Shown here: piece after piece, positions 1 through 8,356 of the stretch
Numbering within the stretch: position 1 is the stretch's first letter
Layout of the letters: each line of letters begins with the position of its first letter
Assembly (NCBI RefSeq): GCF_013140855.1
Contig: NZ_JABBPG010000001.1
Location: 1 to 64,000 of the forward strand
Direction: 5' to 3'
Source of the DNA: Pseudoalteromonas caenipelagi
GTDB lineage: Bacteria; Pseudomonadota; Gammaproteobacteria; Enterobacterales; Alteromonadaceae
Length of the DNA: 64,000 bases
Program-made: the position numbers and the translations under genes
Notes under the pieces: model-generated
Seen by the model: only the letters and a program-made list of their open reading frames with translations
The model's database searches: none
Told to the model about the DNA's origin: nothing

Positions 1-398
1 TGGTGCTAAATCGTCTCTTGGGATGCTGAGGTTATGCACTTCGATAAAGAGACGAATTAGCGCAAGGTGAAGGTAGCCAGTTTATAGAACGCAGACCTGT
101 TGATGGCTGTGAAGTAAGCAACCTTCATAGTTTAATCACCCTTCACGGTTTTTGCGCTTTTCCAAGCTACCACACTGTTTTAACCCTTTTCACCACGTAG
201 GTCGTGATAAGCGAAGCGCCATCCGACGCTTGAGGCGTGAGTCCCTCAACAGAGTTAAACTGGTTCAGGTGGCGAGTCCCTTAGCAGCGGTTAAACTGGT
301 TCAGGTGGCGAGTCCCTCGGCAGCAGCTAAACCTGCTCATTTCACCTTGCGCAAAGGAAACGCACTCACTGCGTTCGTTGTCGTTAACCCTTTGCACT

Positions 399-445
399 GT
401 AGCGTCGATGATAGTGTGGCAGCTGCCATGTGAAAGTAGAACATC
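399..445 (+). pseudogene. 5S rRNA 3'-end fragment, copy 1
   Basis: The sequence from gtagcgtcgatg through the tagtgtgg stem to gtgaaagtag follows the 3' third of bacterial 5S rRNA (E. coli: GTAGCGCCGATGGTAGTGTGG, a GC stem, then GAGAGTAGG). The stem is ggcagctgcc instead of the E. coli G/C stem but still pairs, as if by compensatory change. The 5' two thirds of 5S is missing and is replaced by an unrelated hairpin, so this cannot be a functional 5S gene. Confidence 0.7.
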
Positions 446-508
446 CTATTCCATAGCGGCTATTCCATAGCGGCTATTCCATAGCGGACCAATGCCCTTA
501 TTAAGAGA

Positions 509-537
509 AAGCCCGATTCGAAAGAGTCGGGCTTTTT
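509..537 (+). terminator. rRNA-type intrinsic terminator, copy 1
   Basis: The arms aaagcccgattc and gagtcgggcttt are separated by a short loop and followed by a T run. It lies just after the 5S fragment, as a terminator would after a real rRNA operon. Confidence 0.8.
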
Positions 538-817
538 TGTGTTTGGTGCTAAATCGTCTCTTGGGATGCTGAGGTTATGCACTTCGATAAAGAGACGAAT
601 TAGCGCAAGGTGAAGGTAGCCAGTTTATAGAACGCAGACCCGTTGATGGCCGTGGAATAAGCAACCTTTTTAATCACCCTTCACGGTTTTTGCGCTTTTC
701 CAAGCTACCACACTGTTTTAACCCTTTTCACCACGTAGGTCGTGATAAGCGAAGCGCCATCCGACGTTTGAGGTGTGAATCCCTCAGCAGCAGCTAAACC
801 AGCTCACTTCACCTTGC

Positions 818-862
818 GCAAATGGAATGACTTCGCTTCGCTCACTGTCATTAAACATTTGC
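818..862. repeat. Nested inverted repeat within the unit, copy 1
   Basis: The arms gcaaatg/catttgc and aatgac/gtcatt enclose a ttcgcttcgctcact loop. The same hairpin recurs at 1366-1410. Shorter relatives with gcaaagg/cctttgc arms occur nearby, near 350-397. The block resembles a REP-like palindrome family spreading by tandem duplication. Confidence 0.7.
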
Positions 863-960
863 ACCTTAGCTTCGCTCATGTCGCTAACCTTTTGCACTAT
901 ACTTCACCTTGCGCAAAGGAAACGTACTCACTGTGTTCGTTGTCGTTAACCCTTTGCACT

Positions 961-1007
961 GTAGCGTCGATGATAGTGTGGCAGCTGCCATGTGAAAGTA
1001 GAACATC
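961..1007 (+). pseudogene. 5S rRNA 3'-end fragment, copy 2
   Basis: Identical in layout to the fragment at 399-445, including the self-complementary ggcagctgcc stem. It again follows a gcaaagg/cctttgc hairpin rather than the proper 5' part of 5S rRNA. Confidence 0.7.
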
Positions 1008-1053
1008 CTATTCCATAGCGGCTATTCCATAGCGGACCAATGCCCTTATTAAG

Positions 1054-1086
1054 AGAAAGCCCGATTCGAAAGAGTCGGGCTTTTTT
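1054..1086 (+). terminator. rRNA-type intrinsic terminator, copy 2
   Basis: Same hairpin and T tract as in the first unit, with the arms aaagcccgattc / gagtcgggcttt. The truncated third unit has no such terminator. Confidence 0.8.
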
Positions 1087-1550
1087 GTGTTTGGTGCTAA
1101 ATCGTCTCTTGGGATGCTGAGGTTATGCACTTCGATAAAGAGACGAATTAGCGCAAGGTGAAGGTAGCCAGTTTATAGAACGCAGACCCGTTGATGGCCG
1201 TGGAATAAGCAACCTTTTTAATCACCCTTCACGGTTTTTGCGCTTTTCCAAGCTACCACACTGTTTTAACCCTTTTCACCACGTAGGTCGTGATAAGCGA
1301 AGCGCCATCCGACGTTTGAGGTGTGAATCCCTCAGCAGCAGCTAAACCAGCTCATTTCACCTTGCGCAAATGGAATGACTTCGCTTCGCTCACTGTCATT
1401 AAACATTTGCACCTTAGCTTCGCTCATGTCGCTAACCTTTTGCACTATACTTCACCTTGCGCAAAGGAAACGTACTCACTGTGTTCGTTGTCGTTAACCC
1501 TTTGCACTTTAGCTTCGCTCACTGTCATTAAACATTTGCACGAGCATTAG

Positions 1551-1934
1551 TTAAAGGTGTTTACACTTTGCAAGTAGGCTAGCCATCGCTTCTTTTTTTA
1601 GTTGCTTAGACTGAATGTATTCTTCACGAGTGCACTTCACTTTACCGTAGTAGTCTTTTTTGAGCATAGTTTCAGCTAATTGCATTTTAGGCTGATAGAC
1701 TTTCCGGTAGGTATTAAGCACGGCTTTACCATCTCTGCCAAGCTTGGCTATCACAATACTAATGTCTTGCTCTGTGATTGGCTCGTCTTTCATCAATGCA
1801 GTGCGTATAGGCTCAATCGCCTCGTTGAATTCGGCCCTTCTATCCCTACCTATGTTAAGTCTATAGCCAAGCCAGGCGCCAATCACCATTCCAACTAAAC
1901 AACCAACCAGTAACGCTAATAGTACTTTTGACAT
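1551..1934 (-). CDS. Hypothetical membrane-anchored protein, 127 aa
   Basis: Not recognised. Residues 4-24 form one glycine-rich hydrophobic segment (LLALLVGCLVGMVIGAWLGY), followed by a charged, mostly helical region with many Lys and Glu. This suggests a bitopic inner-membrane protein with a cytoplasmic tail. Two cysteines near the C terminus (VKCTREE, AKCKHL) form no known motif. The ATG is preceded by gagggtt. The gene ends directly against the tandem-repeat array and stands alone. Confidence 0.6.
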   Translation of the reverse strand: MSKVLLALLVGCLVGMVIGAWLGYRLNIGRDRRAEFNEAIEPIRTALMKDEPITEQDISIVIAKLGRDGKAVLNTYRKVYQPKMQLAETMLKKDYYGKVKCTREEYIQSKQLKKEAMASLLAKCKHL

Positions 1935-2310
1935 TACTAACCCTCATAGCAAGTCGTAAAGAAAATTACTCCTTGGCTACTAAGTTTAATCTGAAAATTC
2001 AGATGTCGCTTTTTAATTTCATTAATGACAAAAGTTGAACGTGGTATAGAAACATACAGATAAGTAACTCACTAAGTTGTGTCGGAAAATGTGTATGTGA
2101 TAAGAGCACAAAAGAACAGTGAGTTCAGTTGCAAGGGAGCGTTATGTTTGAGTGTTATGCTTAGCAGACTTAGTGCATGACTGTTAAGGCTAATTGCAAA
2201 GGCAATGGCAGGCAAAATCACATGAGTTCACTTTGGGCTGAGATGACGAAAGAGCAGTATTTCCCAATGAATACTCGTCTAGGCTAAATAATCAACTCAG
2301 ACTCATTTAT
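1935..2310. other. Intergenic gap, nothing recognised
   Basis: No ORF with a plausible start, no RNA gene and no strong hairpin was seen. It presumably holds the promoter of the minus-strand gene ending at 1551. Confidence 0.5.
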
Positions 2311-3024
2311 TTAAACCCAAATTTTTAGTGCTTCTAAGTTCGGCATCAAAGGCACCGCTGCTAATTTATATTGCCATGATTGAACTACTGTAAGTAATTT
2401 TTCTTTGTATGGAACCAATAAATATAGAGCTCCACCGATAATGCATAATTGTATTAAACTTGCCCAAGGTGCACCCAGTGCTATTGGTTTTAACGCACTA
2501 CCAAATGACGCTTTGATCTCGTTATTACTAATATCCACACTGTAGCATTCATCTAATATAAGGTGGGTTAGCATGCCTATACCAACAGAAAGAGATAATA
2601 GCACTGAAAACGACAATGACTTGCCAAGTAGTAGAGCTAAGTGTATAGAAATTAGCGAGCACATAAGCACAAATAGTAATGAGTGCATCGCGCCACGATG
2701 CACGGTTAAGCTTTCAAAAAGAGGTTTAACAATATGCATCAATACTGTATATACACATAGAGCGCTACCCCAAAGGGTTAGTAGCGAATCAAATTTGATC
2801 ATTAATGGTAAGCCAATTGCTGCGCATAAAGAGAGTACTGAAAATAAACTATTTAGAGACCGTGATTTATCAGCGTCTAAGTCTGGCAGTAAGCCCGATA
2901 AGCTGCCTATGATAAATAGAATAAAAGTATCAAGGGGATTGGCAAGTGAGGTAGCTAGAACAGTAGAGCTAAAAGCAGCACTTGTGATTATGGACGATTG
3001 AAAATGTGTTTCAAAATTAGCCAA
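2311..3024 (-). CDS. YdjM/DUF457-family inner-membrane protein
   Basis: This 237-aa protein has about five hydrophobic segments and the polar signatures of the DUF457 (YdjM) family. These are GLLPDLDADKS near residue 45, HRGAMHS near 109 and THLILDECYSVD near 154. The spaced Asp/His residues are those proposed to bind metal in this membrane hydrolase family. E. coli YdjM is LexA-regulated, but no clear SOS box was seen upstream here. Family assignment is from motifs; the substrate is unknown. It is a single gene with AT-rich flanks. Confidence 0.75.
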   Translation of the reverse strand: MANFETHFQSSIITSAAFSSTVLATSLANPLDTFILFIIGSLSGLLPDLDADKSRSLNSLFSVLSLCAAIGLPLMIKFDSLLTLWGSALCVYTVLMHIVKPLFESLTVHRGAMHSLLFVLMCSLISIHLALLLGKSLSFSVLLSLSVGIGMLTHLILDECYSVDISNNEIKASFGSALKPIALGAPWASLIQLCIIGGALYLLVPYKEKLLTVVQSWQYKLAAVPLMPNLEALKIWV

Positions 3025-3440
3025 TGTGAGCCTATATAATTTTGGTAAATAGTTGATTTACTTATTTGTTAATTTTATAGCAAGTTAGTCAAATTATATA
3101 GTGGTATTATTTTGTATGTGATCGATAATTGCTCTTGACAAAGCAGGGTACTATTTATTTTAACATTCCGGTTAAAAAAGGAAGGCATTGTGGAAGTTGG
3201 GATAAATATATTATCAATATAAAGTACTTATAACTATACGACTAACAGCTAAGCCACTTTTTATAATCCAGAAAGTATGCCAGTAATTTCACGCGGAAAA
3301 ACTGAAAAGGCGAGTGAATAGAAAAATTATTCAAAGACGAATGATTCGCTTTTGTTGTGACTTATTCGGAAGAAGCGAGATAGCAACGTTGTATTCACAA
3401 AGTGATAAGGCTCAAGGCTTATCACTTTGTGAATATCAGC
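3025..3440. other. Intergenic gap with one long stem-loop at its right end
   Basis: Apart from the palindrome at 3393-3434, no gene or RNA could be identified in this AT-rich stretch. Confidence 0.5.
3393..3434. terminator. 17-bp perfect stem-loop 3' of the SDR gene
   Basis: attcacaaagtgataag (3393-3409) pairs perfectly with 3418-3434 across an 8-nt loop. It sits 6 nt beyond the stop of the minus-strand SDR gene. It lacks a U tract on that strand, so it may stabilise the mRNA 3' end rather than act as a classical intrinsic terminator. Confidence 0.5.
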
Positions 3441-4184
3441 TTATTTAGGCTGGGCGTCGATAGATTGACCGTTTACACCAGACGAATCATCACTCATTAA
3501 GTATAAGTACGTATTCATTAGTTCTTCAGGTGTTTTTAGTGCATCTCTATCTTCACCTGGGAATGCAGAAGCACGCATACTTGTGCGGGTTGCACCTGGG
3601 TTAATACAGTTGATGCGTATATTGGTTCTGCCTACTTCACTGGCCCAAGTTTGCATCATACCCTCAGTTGCAAATTTTGAAATAGCATATGGACCCCAGA
3701 ATTCACGCCCTTTGCGACCCACACCTGATGAGGTGAAAATCACGGATGCTTTTGGCGCTTTACGTAACAATGGAAACATATATTTGGTGATCATCGCTTG
3801 GGCTGTCACATTCACTTTCATAATGTTTTCAAACGTGGATACACAGAAGTGTTCAAGTGGCCCTAGTGAGCCTAATATTGAGGCATTATTGAGTAATCCA
3901 TCTAGTTTACCAAATTGCTGCTTAATAGTGGCGGCTAAATCACGATAATTTTGCTTGGTCGCGCCGCGCATATCTAACGGCACAATAGCTGGCTTAGGAT
4001 AACCATTGTTGACTATTTCATCGTATACACACTCTAATTTTTTAGTTGTTTTGCCAAGTAAAATAACGGTTGCGCCATGTTTTGCATAGGTAAGAGCCGC
4101 CACTCTTCCGATACCGTCACCAGCACCGGTTATTAAAATTGTTTTGTTCTTTAGGGCGTCTGCCGGGGCTTGATAATCGTGCAT
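3441..4184 (-). CDS. yciK: YciK-like short-chain dehydrogenase/reductase
   Basis: This 247-aa Rossmann-fold oxidoreductase has the NAD(P) motif TGAGDGIG near the N terminus, an NNAS-type segment (LLNNASILG), the catalytic Ser (FTSSGVGRKG) and the YxxxK pair (YAISK). Length and the opening MHDYQAP match E. coli YciK (about 252 aa), whose substrate is unknown. The ATG at 4184 was chosen because a GAGG Shine-Dalgarno precedes it. An in-frame ATG at 4214 adds 10 residues but has no ribosome site. It appears monocistronic. Confidence 0.85.
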   Translation of the reverse strand: MHDYQAPADALKNKTILITGAGDGIGRVAALTYAKHGATVILLGKTTKKLECVYDEIVNNGYPKPAIVPLDMRGATKQNYRDLAATIKQQFGKLDGLLNNASILGSLGPLEHFCVSTFENIMKVNVTAQAMITKYMFPLLRKAPKASVIFTSSGVGRKGREFWGPYAISKFATEGMMQTWASEVGRTNIRINCINPGATRTSMRASAFPGEDRDALKTPEELMNTYLYLMSDDSSGVNGQSIDAQPK

Positions 4185-4370
4185 TTTTAACCTCAACTGG
4201 TAAATTTTTGGCATTTTATCACAAGTTATCGAATTTATTGTAAATATAGGTGGCGAAAGGCTACACTTTACGTTAAGTTTAACTGGTCTAATGTCTTATT
4301 AAAAACACAATTACATAGTTTTAACGAATTAGAGCACTAATAATAATAAGATTATGTCGGAGCCTATAAA

Positions 4371-6815
4371 ATGAAAAAAATGCTACTCTCACTCGCGGTT
4401 TCTTCAGTCCTCGTTGGCTGTGGTGGCGGTGAAACATTAGAAGATGTAAAAAAGGAATCTACCCCAGTACTTCCCTCAGCGAGTATTAAATTTGATCCAT
4501 CCAACAGTGTGATTTCTGTTCCTAACGATTTATTACTTAATGGTACAAAAGATGGCACCCTTAATCTTCCTGGTGAACTTGATCAAAACGGTAATGTAGC
4601 GCTTGCGCGTGCTAATTACGCATCACCTTCTTTGTCTCTAGGTGCGTTAGATGGCTGGTCAACGCAGATGCCTTATGTGATTAATTTGGATGTACCTGCT
4701 GGACACCCAATCAGTGCACAATCTGCAAGTGATCCTTCTTCGGTTCGAATATTTGAAGTTGTAATGGGCGCAGATCAAAGCGATGAGCAATGTAAGTCTG
4801 TTCCTGCGGGCATTGCTTGCCGTGTTGTTGGCGAACTGACCAACGGTATTACGGGCGATTTTATTTCAGTGCTCAATAGCACTAAAGATGGCATTGCCAT
4901 TCAACCTCTTAAACCTTTCAAAGCGGGTAAAACTTACATTACAGTTTTAACTGACTCGCTAACAATGGAAGATGGGCGCTCGGTACAATCCTCGTCTACG
5001 TATACATTATTGCGTCAAGAGGCACCGCTGGTAACCGATACTCAGTTAAAGTTGCAGGCTGTGATTAGAAGCTACGAAAATGCAGTAACTTCTGAGGGTA
5101 CTTTAAGTAAAGAAAATATTATTTACACCGCAGCGGCAACAATGCAATCGGTTGGCCCAGTTGTTGGCACGGTTAAAAAGTTGATGGCGGCAAGTATAGC
5201 GACTGGCAGTAACCCAAAGCTAGCTGTTCCTGAACAACCTATGATGACCGTGGCTGATGTGCTTGCTGCAGTTATTCCTGACCCACAAACAAGAGCGCCG
5301 TTCCAAGCGGTACAGTACATGCGCGGCAGTATTCAATTACCAATGTATTCAGCTAAACCGGCTACAAAAAACATCAGTAGTGCAGCAGATACCTACTGGC
5401 GTGCTCAGTGTGATAGTGCGGTAATGGTGCAAGGTTACAAAGCGGCGATAGGTGGTACACTTCCAGCACCTCAAGCAGACACAAATGACGCGGCATGTGC
5501 GGCTATGTCTGGCGGTGTATTGCGTGATTTTGGTTTAGATCAAACGCGCTTTTTAACTAAATACAACACTATCCCTCAAGTACAATGGTTGGCAAACGTA
5601 CCAGTTCAAATTACTAAGCCTATTCCTCAAGCGTTAGGAATTGAAATGCCTGCGACAGGTTGGCCTGTTGTTATCCTTCAGCATGGTATCACAACGAGCA
5701 AAGAAGCAATGCTTGGTTTAACGCTTGCACTGAGTGCTCAAGGTTTTGCGACAGTGGCTATCGACCATCCAATGCATGGTGAGCGTGGCTTGGATATAGA
5801 TGGTGACGGTATTGATGACTTCAATGCGACTTCAGGCAAAGGCTCAGTGCTGTCTTACATGAACTTAACGTCATTATTGGCTGCACGTGACAACTTACGT
5901 CAATCATCAGTGGACTTACTGGGTCTTCGTTTAGGCCTAAACTTTGTTAATCCTGCTCTGGGTTTAAATCCAACTCAAGTGAGCTTTGTTGGTCACTCTT
6001 TAGGCTCTATAGTTGCACCAAGCTTTATTGCTCATGCCAATCTACCACTAGACCCACAAGTCGATTCTTTGTTTAAAGTACAAAGTGCAGCGCTTGCTAG
6101 TGGTGGTAGTGGTATTGCAAGTTTCTTAGCTGAGTCGGAAGAGTTTGGTCCTTTTGTACAAGGCTCGGTATTACTTGCTGCGAATAACTTAGCAACGAAA
6201 GGGTTTGTTTCGTTTATTGCTACGGATGCGGTGTCACAATGTCCAGTGCCTGATGGCATTGAAGTTAATCCACAAGACTCAACTTACTTATCAGCGGTAG
6301 CGCCATGCGCATTTGTTTATTACACAAAACACTTAGCTGAGACGGGTGATACGCAATCTCTAGCAGCGATTAAGAGCATCATTCAGCAGTTTGTTTATGC
6401 AGCTCAAACAGCATTGGATAGCGCAGATCCGTTGAATTACGCAGGTTTAGTTCAAGCAGTGCAAACACCAATATACATGAGCGTGGTTACGGGCGGTGTT
6501 GATGGAAATAAAGCAGATACTGTCATTCCTCCAACAACAACAAATCCGCTTTCAGGCAGCACACCACTTGCTCGTATGATGGGACTGCAGACGGTTACCG
6601 AAACTCAAATGTCACAAACACCAATGAGCTATGTTGTTAACTTTAGCCAAGGTAACCATGGTTCAGTTGTTACTACGACATATCGCGAAAATGCCGGTGG
6701 TACGCAACAGGGTCATGCAATGGCAACGGTTGAAATGCAAACTCAAATTGTGTCTTTCTTGAAATCAAAAGGGCTCTATTTGCAGATTACTAACCCTGCG
6801 GTTATTGCTAATTGA
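4371..6815 (+). CDS. volA: Surface lipoprotein lipase/lysophospholipase, VolA (Pla-1/cef) family
   Basis: This 814-aa lipoprotein has a signal peptide ending in the lipobox LVGC (Cys17) and a Gly-rich linker. The N-terminal bacterial lipase domain is followed by an alpha/beta-hydrolase domain with the nucleophile elbow GHSLG near residue 542 and a late HGS motif (GNHGSVV) that could supply the catalytic His. In Vibrio cholerae, VolA is surface-exposed and releases fatty acids from lysophosphatidylcholine; the same role here is inferred. GGAG lies 8 nt before the ATG. The gene has its own promoter region and a strong terminator directly downstream. Confidence 0.85.
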   Translation: MKKMLLSLAVSSVLVGCGGGETLEDVKKESTPVLPSASIKFDPSNSVISVPNDLLLNGTKDGTLNLPGELDQNGNVALARANYASPSLSLGALDGWSTQMPYVINLDVPAGHPISAQSASDPSSVRIFEVVMGADQSDEQCKSVPAGIACRVVGELTNGITGDFISVLNSTKDGIAIQPLKPFKAGKTYITVLTDSLTMEDGRSVQSSSTYTLLRQEAPLVTDTQLKLQAVIRSYENAVTSEGTLSKENIIYTAAATMQSVGPVVGTVKKLMAASIATGSNPKLAVPEQPMMTVADVLAAVIPDPQTRAPFQAVQYMRGSIQLPMYSAKPATKNISSAADTYWRAQCDSAVMVQGYKAAIGGTLPAPQADTNDAACAAMSGGVLRDFGLDQTRFLTKYNTIPQVQWLANVPVQITKPIPQALGIEMPATGWPVVILQHGITTSKEAMLGLTLALSAQGFATVAIDHPMHGERGLDIDGDGIDDFNATSGKGSVLSYMNLTSLLAARDNLRQSSVDLLGLRLGLNFVNPALGLNPTQVSFVGHSLGSIVAPSFIAHANLPLDPQVDSLFKVQSAALASGGSGIASFLAESEEFGPFVQGSVLLAANNLATKGFVSFIATDAVSQCPVPDGIEVNPQDSTYLSAVAPCAFVYYTKHLAETGDTQSLAAIKSIIQQFVYAAQTALDSADPLNYAGLVQAVQTPIYMSVVTGGVDGNKADTVIPPTTTNPLSGSTPLARMMGLQTVTETQMSQTPMSYVVNFSQGNHGSVVTTTYRENAGGTQQGHAMATVEMQTQIVSFLKSKGLYLQITNPAVIAN

Positions 6816-6833
6816 TTTTAATTGCTTCACTAT

Positions 6834-6860
6834 TAAAAGCCGCTAATTAGCGGCTTTTTT
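6834..6860 (+). terminator. Intrinsic terminator of volA
   Basis: aaaagccgcta / tagcggctttttt forms a GC-rich stem followed by a T run, 19 nt after the volA stop. Confidence 0.9.
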
Positions 6861-6893
6861 ATTGGTTTTAAATTAGATATCAGGGAGTCAATA

Positions 6894-7898
6894 TTGGCAT
6901 TTTTATTTGAATACGGTTTGTTCTTGGCAAAAGCTATCACAGTAGTATTAGCGATAGGTGCAATTATTGCCTTAATAGTCGGCGCAAGCCAAAAGCCAAA
7001 AAGCGAGTCAGGAGAAGTCGAGCTTAAAGACTTATCGGCGCAAATGGCGCAAACAAAAGAACGCTTTATCGAACAGGCATTGGACAAAAAGGCGTTAAAA
7101 GCGCATAAAAAGGCGCAAAAAAAGCATGAGAAGGAAGAGCCTGAGGGACGAATCTTTGTGGTCGATTTTGTAGGCAGTATGGATGCACACGAAGTAAAAA
7201 ATCTACGAGAAGAGATCAGTGCCATTTTAAATATTGCTGACAAAAGCAAAGACCAAGTGCTGATTAACTTGGAAAGTGGTGGTGGAGTTGTGCATGGTTA
7301 TGGGTTAGCAGCTTCGCAATTAAACCGAGTTAAGCAGCAGGGTCTACCTTTAACGGTGTGTATTGATAAAGTGGCTGCCAGTGGCGGTTATATGATGGCT
7401 TGCGTTGCTGATAAAATAGTGGCCGCTCCTTTTGCTATTGTAGGCTCCATAGGGGTAATCGCACAGATCCCTAACTTTAATAAGATTTTGAAGAAAAACG
7501 ATGTCGATTTCGAGCAAATTACGGCAGGGGAATACAAACGCACCCTAACTATGTTCGGTGAAAATACTGACAAAGGGCGTGAAAAATTTAAAGAAGAAAT
7601 TGAACATACTCATGGGTTGTTTAAATCTTTTGTGGCTGAACACCGCTCTAAGCTTGATATCTCTGAGGTAGCGACAGGCGAGCATTGGTTTGCGACACAT
7701 GCAAAAACTTTTAATTTGGTGGATGAAATAAATACCAGTGATGATGTACTCATGTCGCTAGATAAAACGCACCAGTTGTATAAAGTGAGTTTTCGTAGCA
7801 AAAAAACGTTTGCTGAGAAAGTTGGGCTAGGTTTTAGTGCCGCTATTGAAAAAGTAGGGTTGTCTCTTTGGAGTAAATTAAACAACGCTCGCTTTTAA
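6894..7898 (+). CDS. sohB: SohB inner-membrane serine protease (S49)
   Basis: This 334-aa member of the SppA/SohB family opens FLFEYGLFLAKAIT with a membrane anchor at about residues 10-30, then a Lys/Glu-rich linker and the S49 domain. The catalytic Ser lies in VAASGGYMMACVADK and the catalytic Lys in AGEYKRTLTMFGE. SohB is a periplasm-facing, multicopy suppressor-type protease in E. coli. The start is TTG, supported by AGGGAG ending 6 nt upstream and by the conserved N terminus. It is monocistronic, between two terminators. Confidence 0.92.
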   Translation: MAFLFEYGLFLAKAITVVLAIGAIIALIVGASQKPKSESGEVELKDLSAQMAQTKERFIEQALDKKALKAHKKAQKKHEKEEPEGRIFVVDFVGSMDAHEVKNLREEISAILNIADKSKDQVLINLESGGGVVHGYGLAASQLNRVKQQGLPLTVCIDKVAASGGYMMACVADKIVAAPFAIVGSIGVIAQIPNFNKILKKNDVDFEQITAGEYKRTLTMFGENTDKGREKFKEEIEHTHGLFKSFVAEHRSKLDISEVATGEHWFATHAKTFNLVDEINTSDDVLMSLDKTHQLYKVSFRSKKTFAEKVGLGFSAAIEKVGLSLWSKLNNARF

Positions 7899-7943
7899 AG
7901 TTTGTTGATAAGCGCAACAGGCTAACAGCAAATAGATACATTT

Positions 7944-7976
7944 GAAAAAGCACTTGGAACGACCAAGTGCTTTTTT
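7944..7976. terminator. Bidirectional terminator between sohB and the PH-domain gene
   Basis: gaaaaagcacttgg / ccaagtgctttttt has A and T tracts on both sides, so it can serve the two convergent genes. Confidence 0.9.
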
Positions 7977-7977
7977 A

Positions 7978-8352
7978 TTAAAGCGCATACGTGCTGATGA
8001 TACGGTAAACCTCGTTGATATTGTCGCCAGCTTTAAACTCTTTGGCAATTGGAGTTGGATCTGAGCCGACCCAAATTTTTAGTTCAGAGTCTAAGTCGAA
8101 GTGACCAGCACTCTCTTTGCTAAACTTCGTGATTTTACTGTAAGGAATGCTCAATATTTCCACTTTAGAGCCTGTTACCCCTTGTTTATCAATGAGCAAT
8201 AAGCGTTTATTAGAAAAAACAAACATGTCACGGATAACTTGGTAGGCTTTTTCAATATGTTCTCCCTCGACCAATGTATCATTCAGTAGCTTGTCGAGCT
8301 TTTCGTTATCCACTTCACTGGCGTTACCTAAAATACCGCTCAATAGTCCCAT
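7978..8352 (-). CDS. Bacterial PH-domain protein (bPH_1/YvbH-like)
   Basis: The protein is 124 aa, with no signal peptide or membrane span. The pattern VFSNKRLLLIDKQGVTGSKVEILSIPYSKI is typical of the bacterial PH domain family once called DUF1696, which forms beta-sandwich oligomers of unknown ligand. It lies 4 nt downstream of the ABC ATPase gene and is probably co-transcribed with it. Whether it assists the exporter is unknown. Confidence 0.8.
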   Translation of the reverse strand: MGLLSGILGNASEVDNEKLDKLLNDTLVEGEHIEKAYQVIRDMFVFSNKRLLLIDKQGVTGSKVEILSIPYSKITKFSKESAGHFDLDSELKIWVGSDPTPIAKEFKAGDNINEVYRIISTYAL

Positions 8353-8356
8353 GATA

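Larger units (their letters stand above)
1..1550. repeat. Tandem array of ~545-bp units with 5S rRNA remnants
   Basis: Units begin at 1, 544 and 1092 with the same opening (tggtgctaaatcgtctcttg), giving spacings of 543 and 548 bp. The third copy stops near 1508 and lacks the distal part. Each unit opens with a 15-bp stem (5-19 with 47-61, one mismatch) and contains the inverted pair gcgcaaggtgaa (60-71) / ttcaccttgcgc (341-352). Units 2 and 3 share a block of nested hairpins not seen in unit 1. Units 1 and 2 end in a 5S-like fragment, 14-bp microrepeats (three copies at 447-488, two at 1009-1036) and a terminator. Short ORFs inside are products of the repeat. The region probably arose by duplication of the trailer of an rRNA operon; that origin is inference. 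Confidence 0.85.

Noticed and set aside
399-1007. Functional 5S rRNA genes
   Set aside because: Only the 3' third is present in both copies; the 5' arm needed for helix I is missing.
152-1550. Short plus-strand ORFs of 75-93 aa inside the tandem array
   Set aside because: They repeat with the DNA units, have no ribosome sites, and their 12-aa internal repeats follow a 36-bp DNA repeat; they are by-products of the repeat.
2573-3001. 142-aa plus-strand ORF opposite the DUF457 gene
   Set aside because: It is antisense to a membrane protein with family motifs and has no recognisable domain or ribosome site.
3130-3170. Sigma-70 promoter from TTGACA near 3135
   Set aside because: No -10 element at 16-18 bp; the nearest TACTAT is too close.
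6833-7249. 138-aa minus-strand ORF overlapping the start of sohB
   Set aside because: It lies antisense to sohB and runs through the volA terminator; composition is that of a shadow frame.
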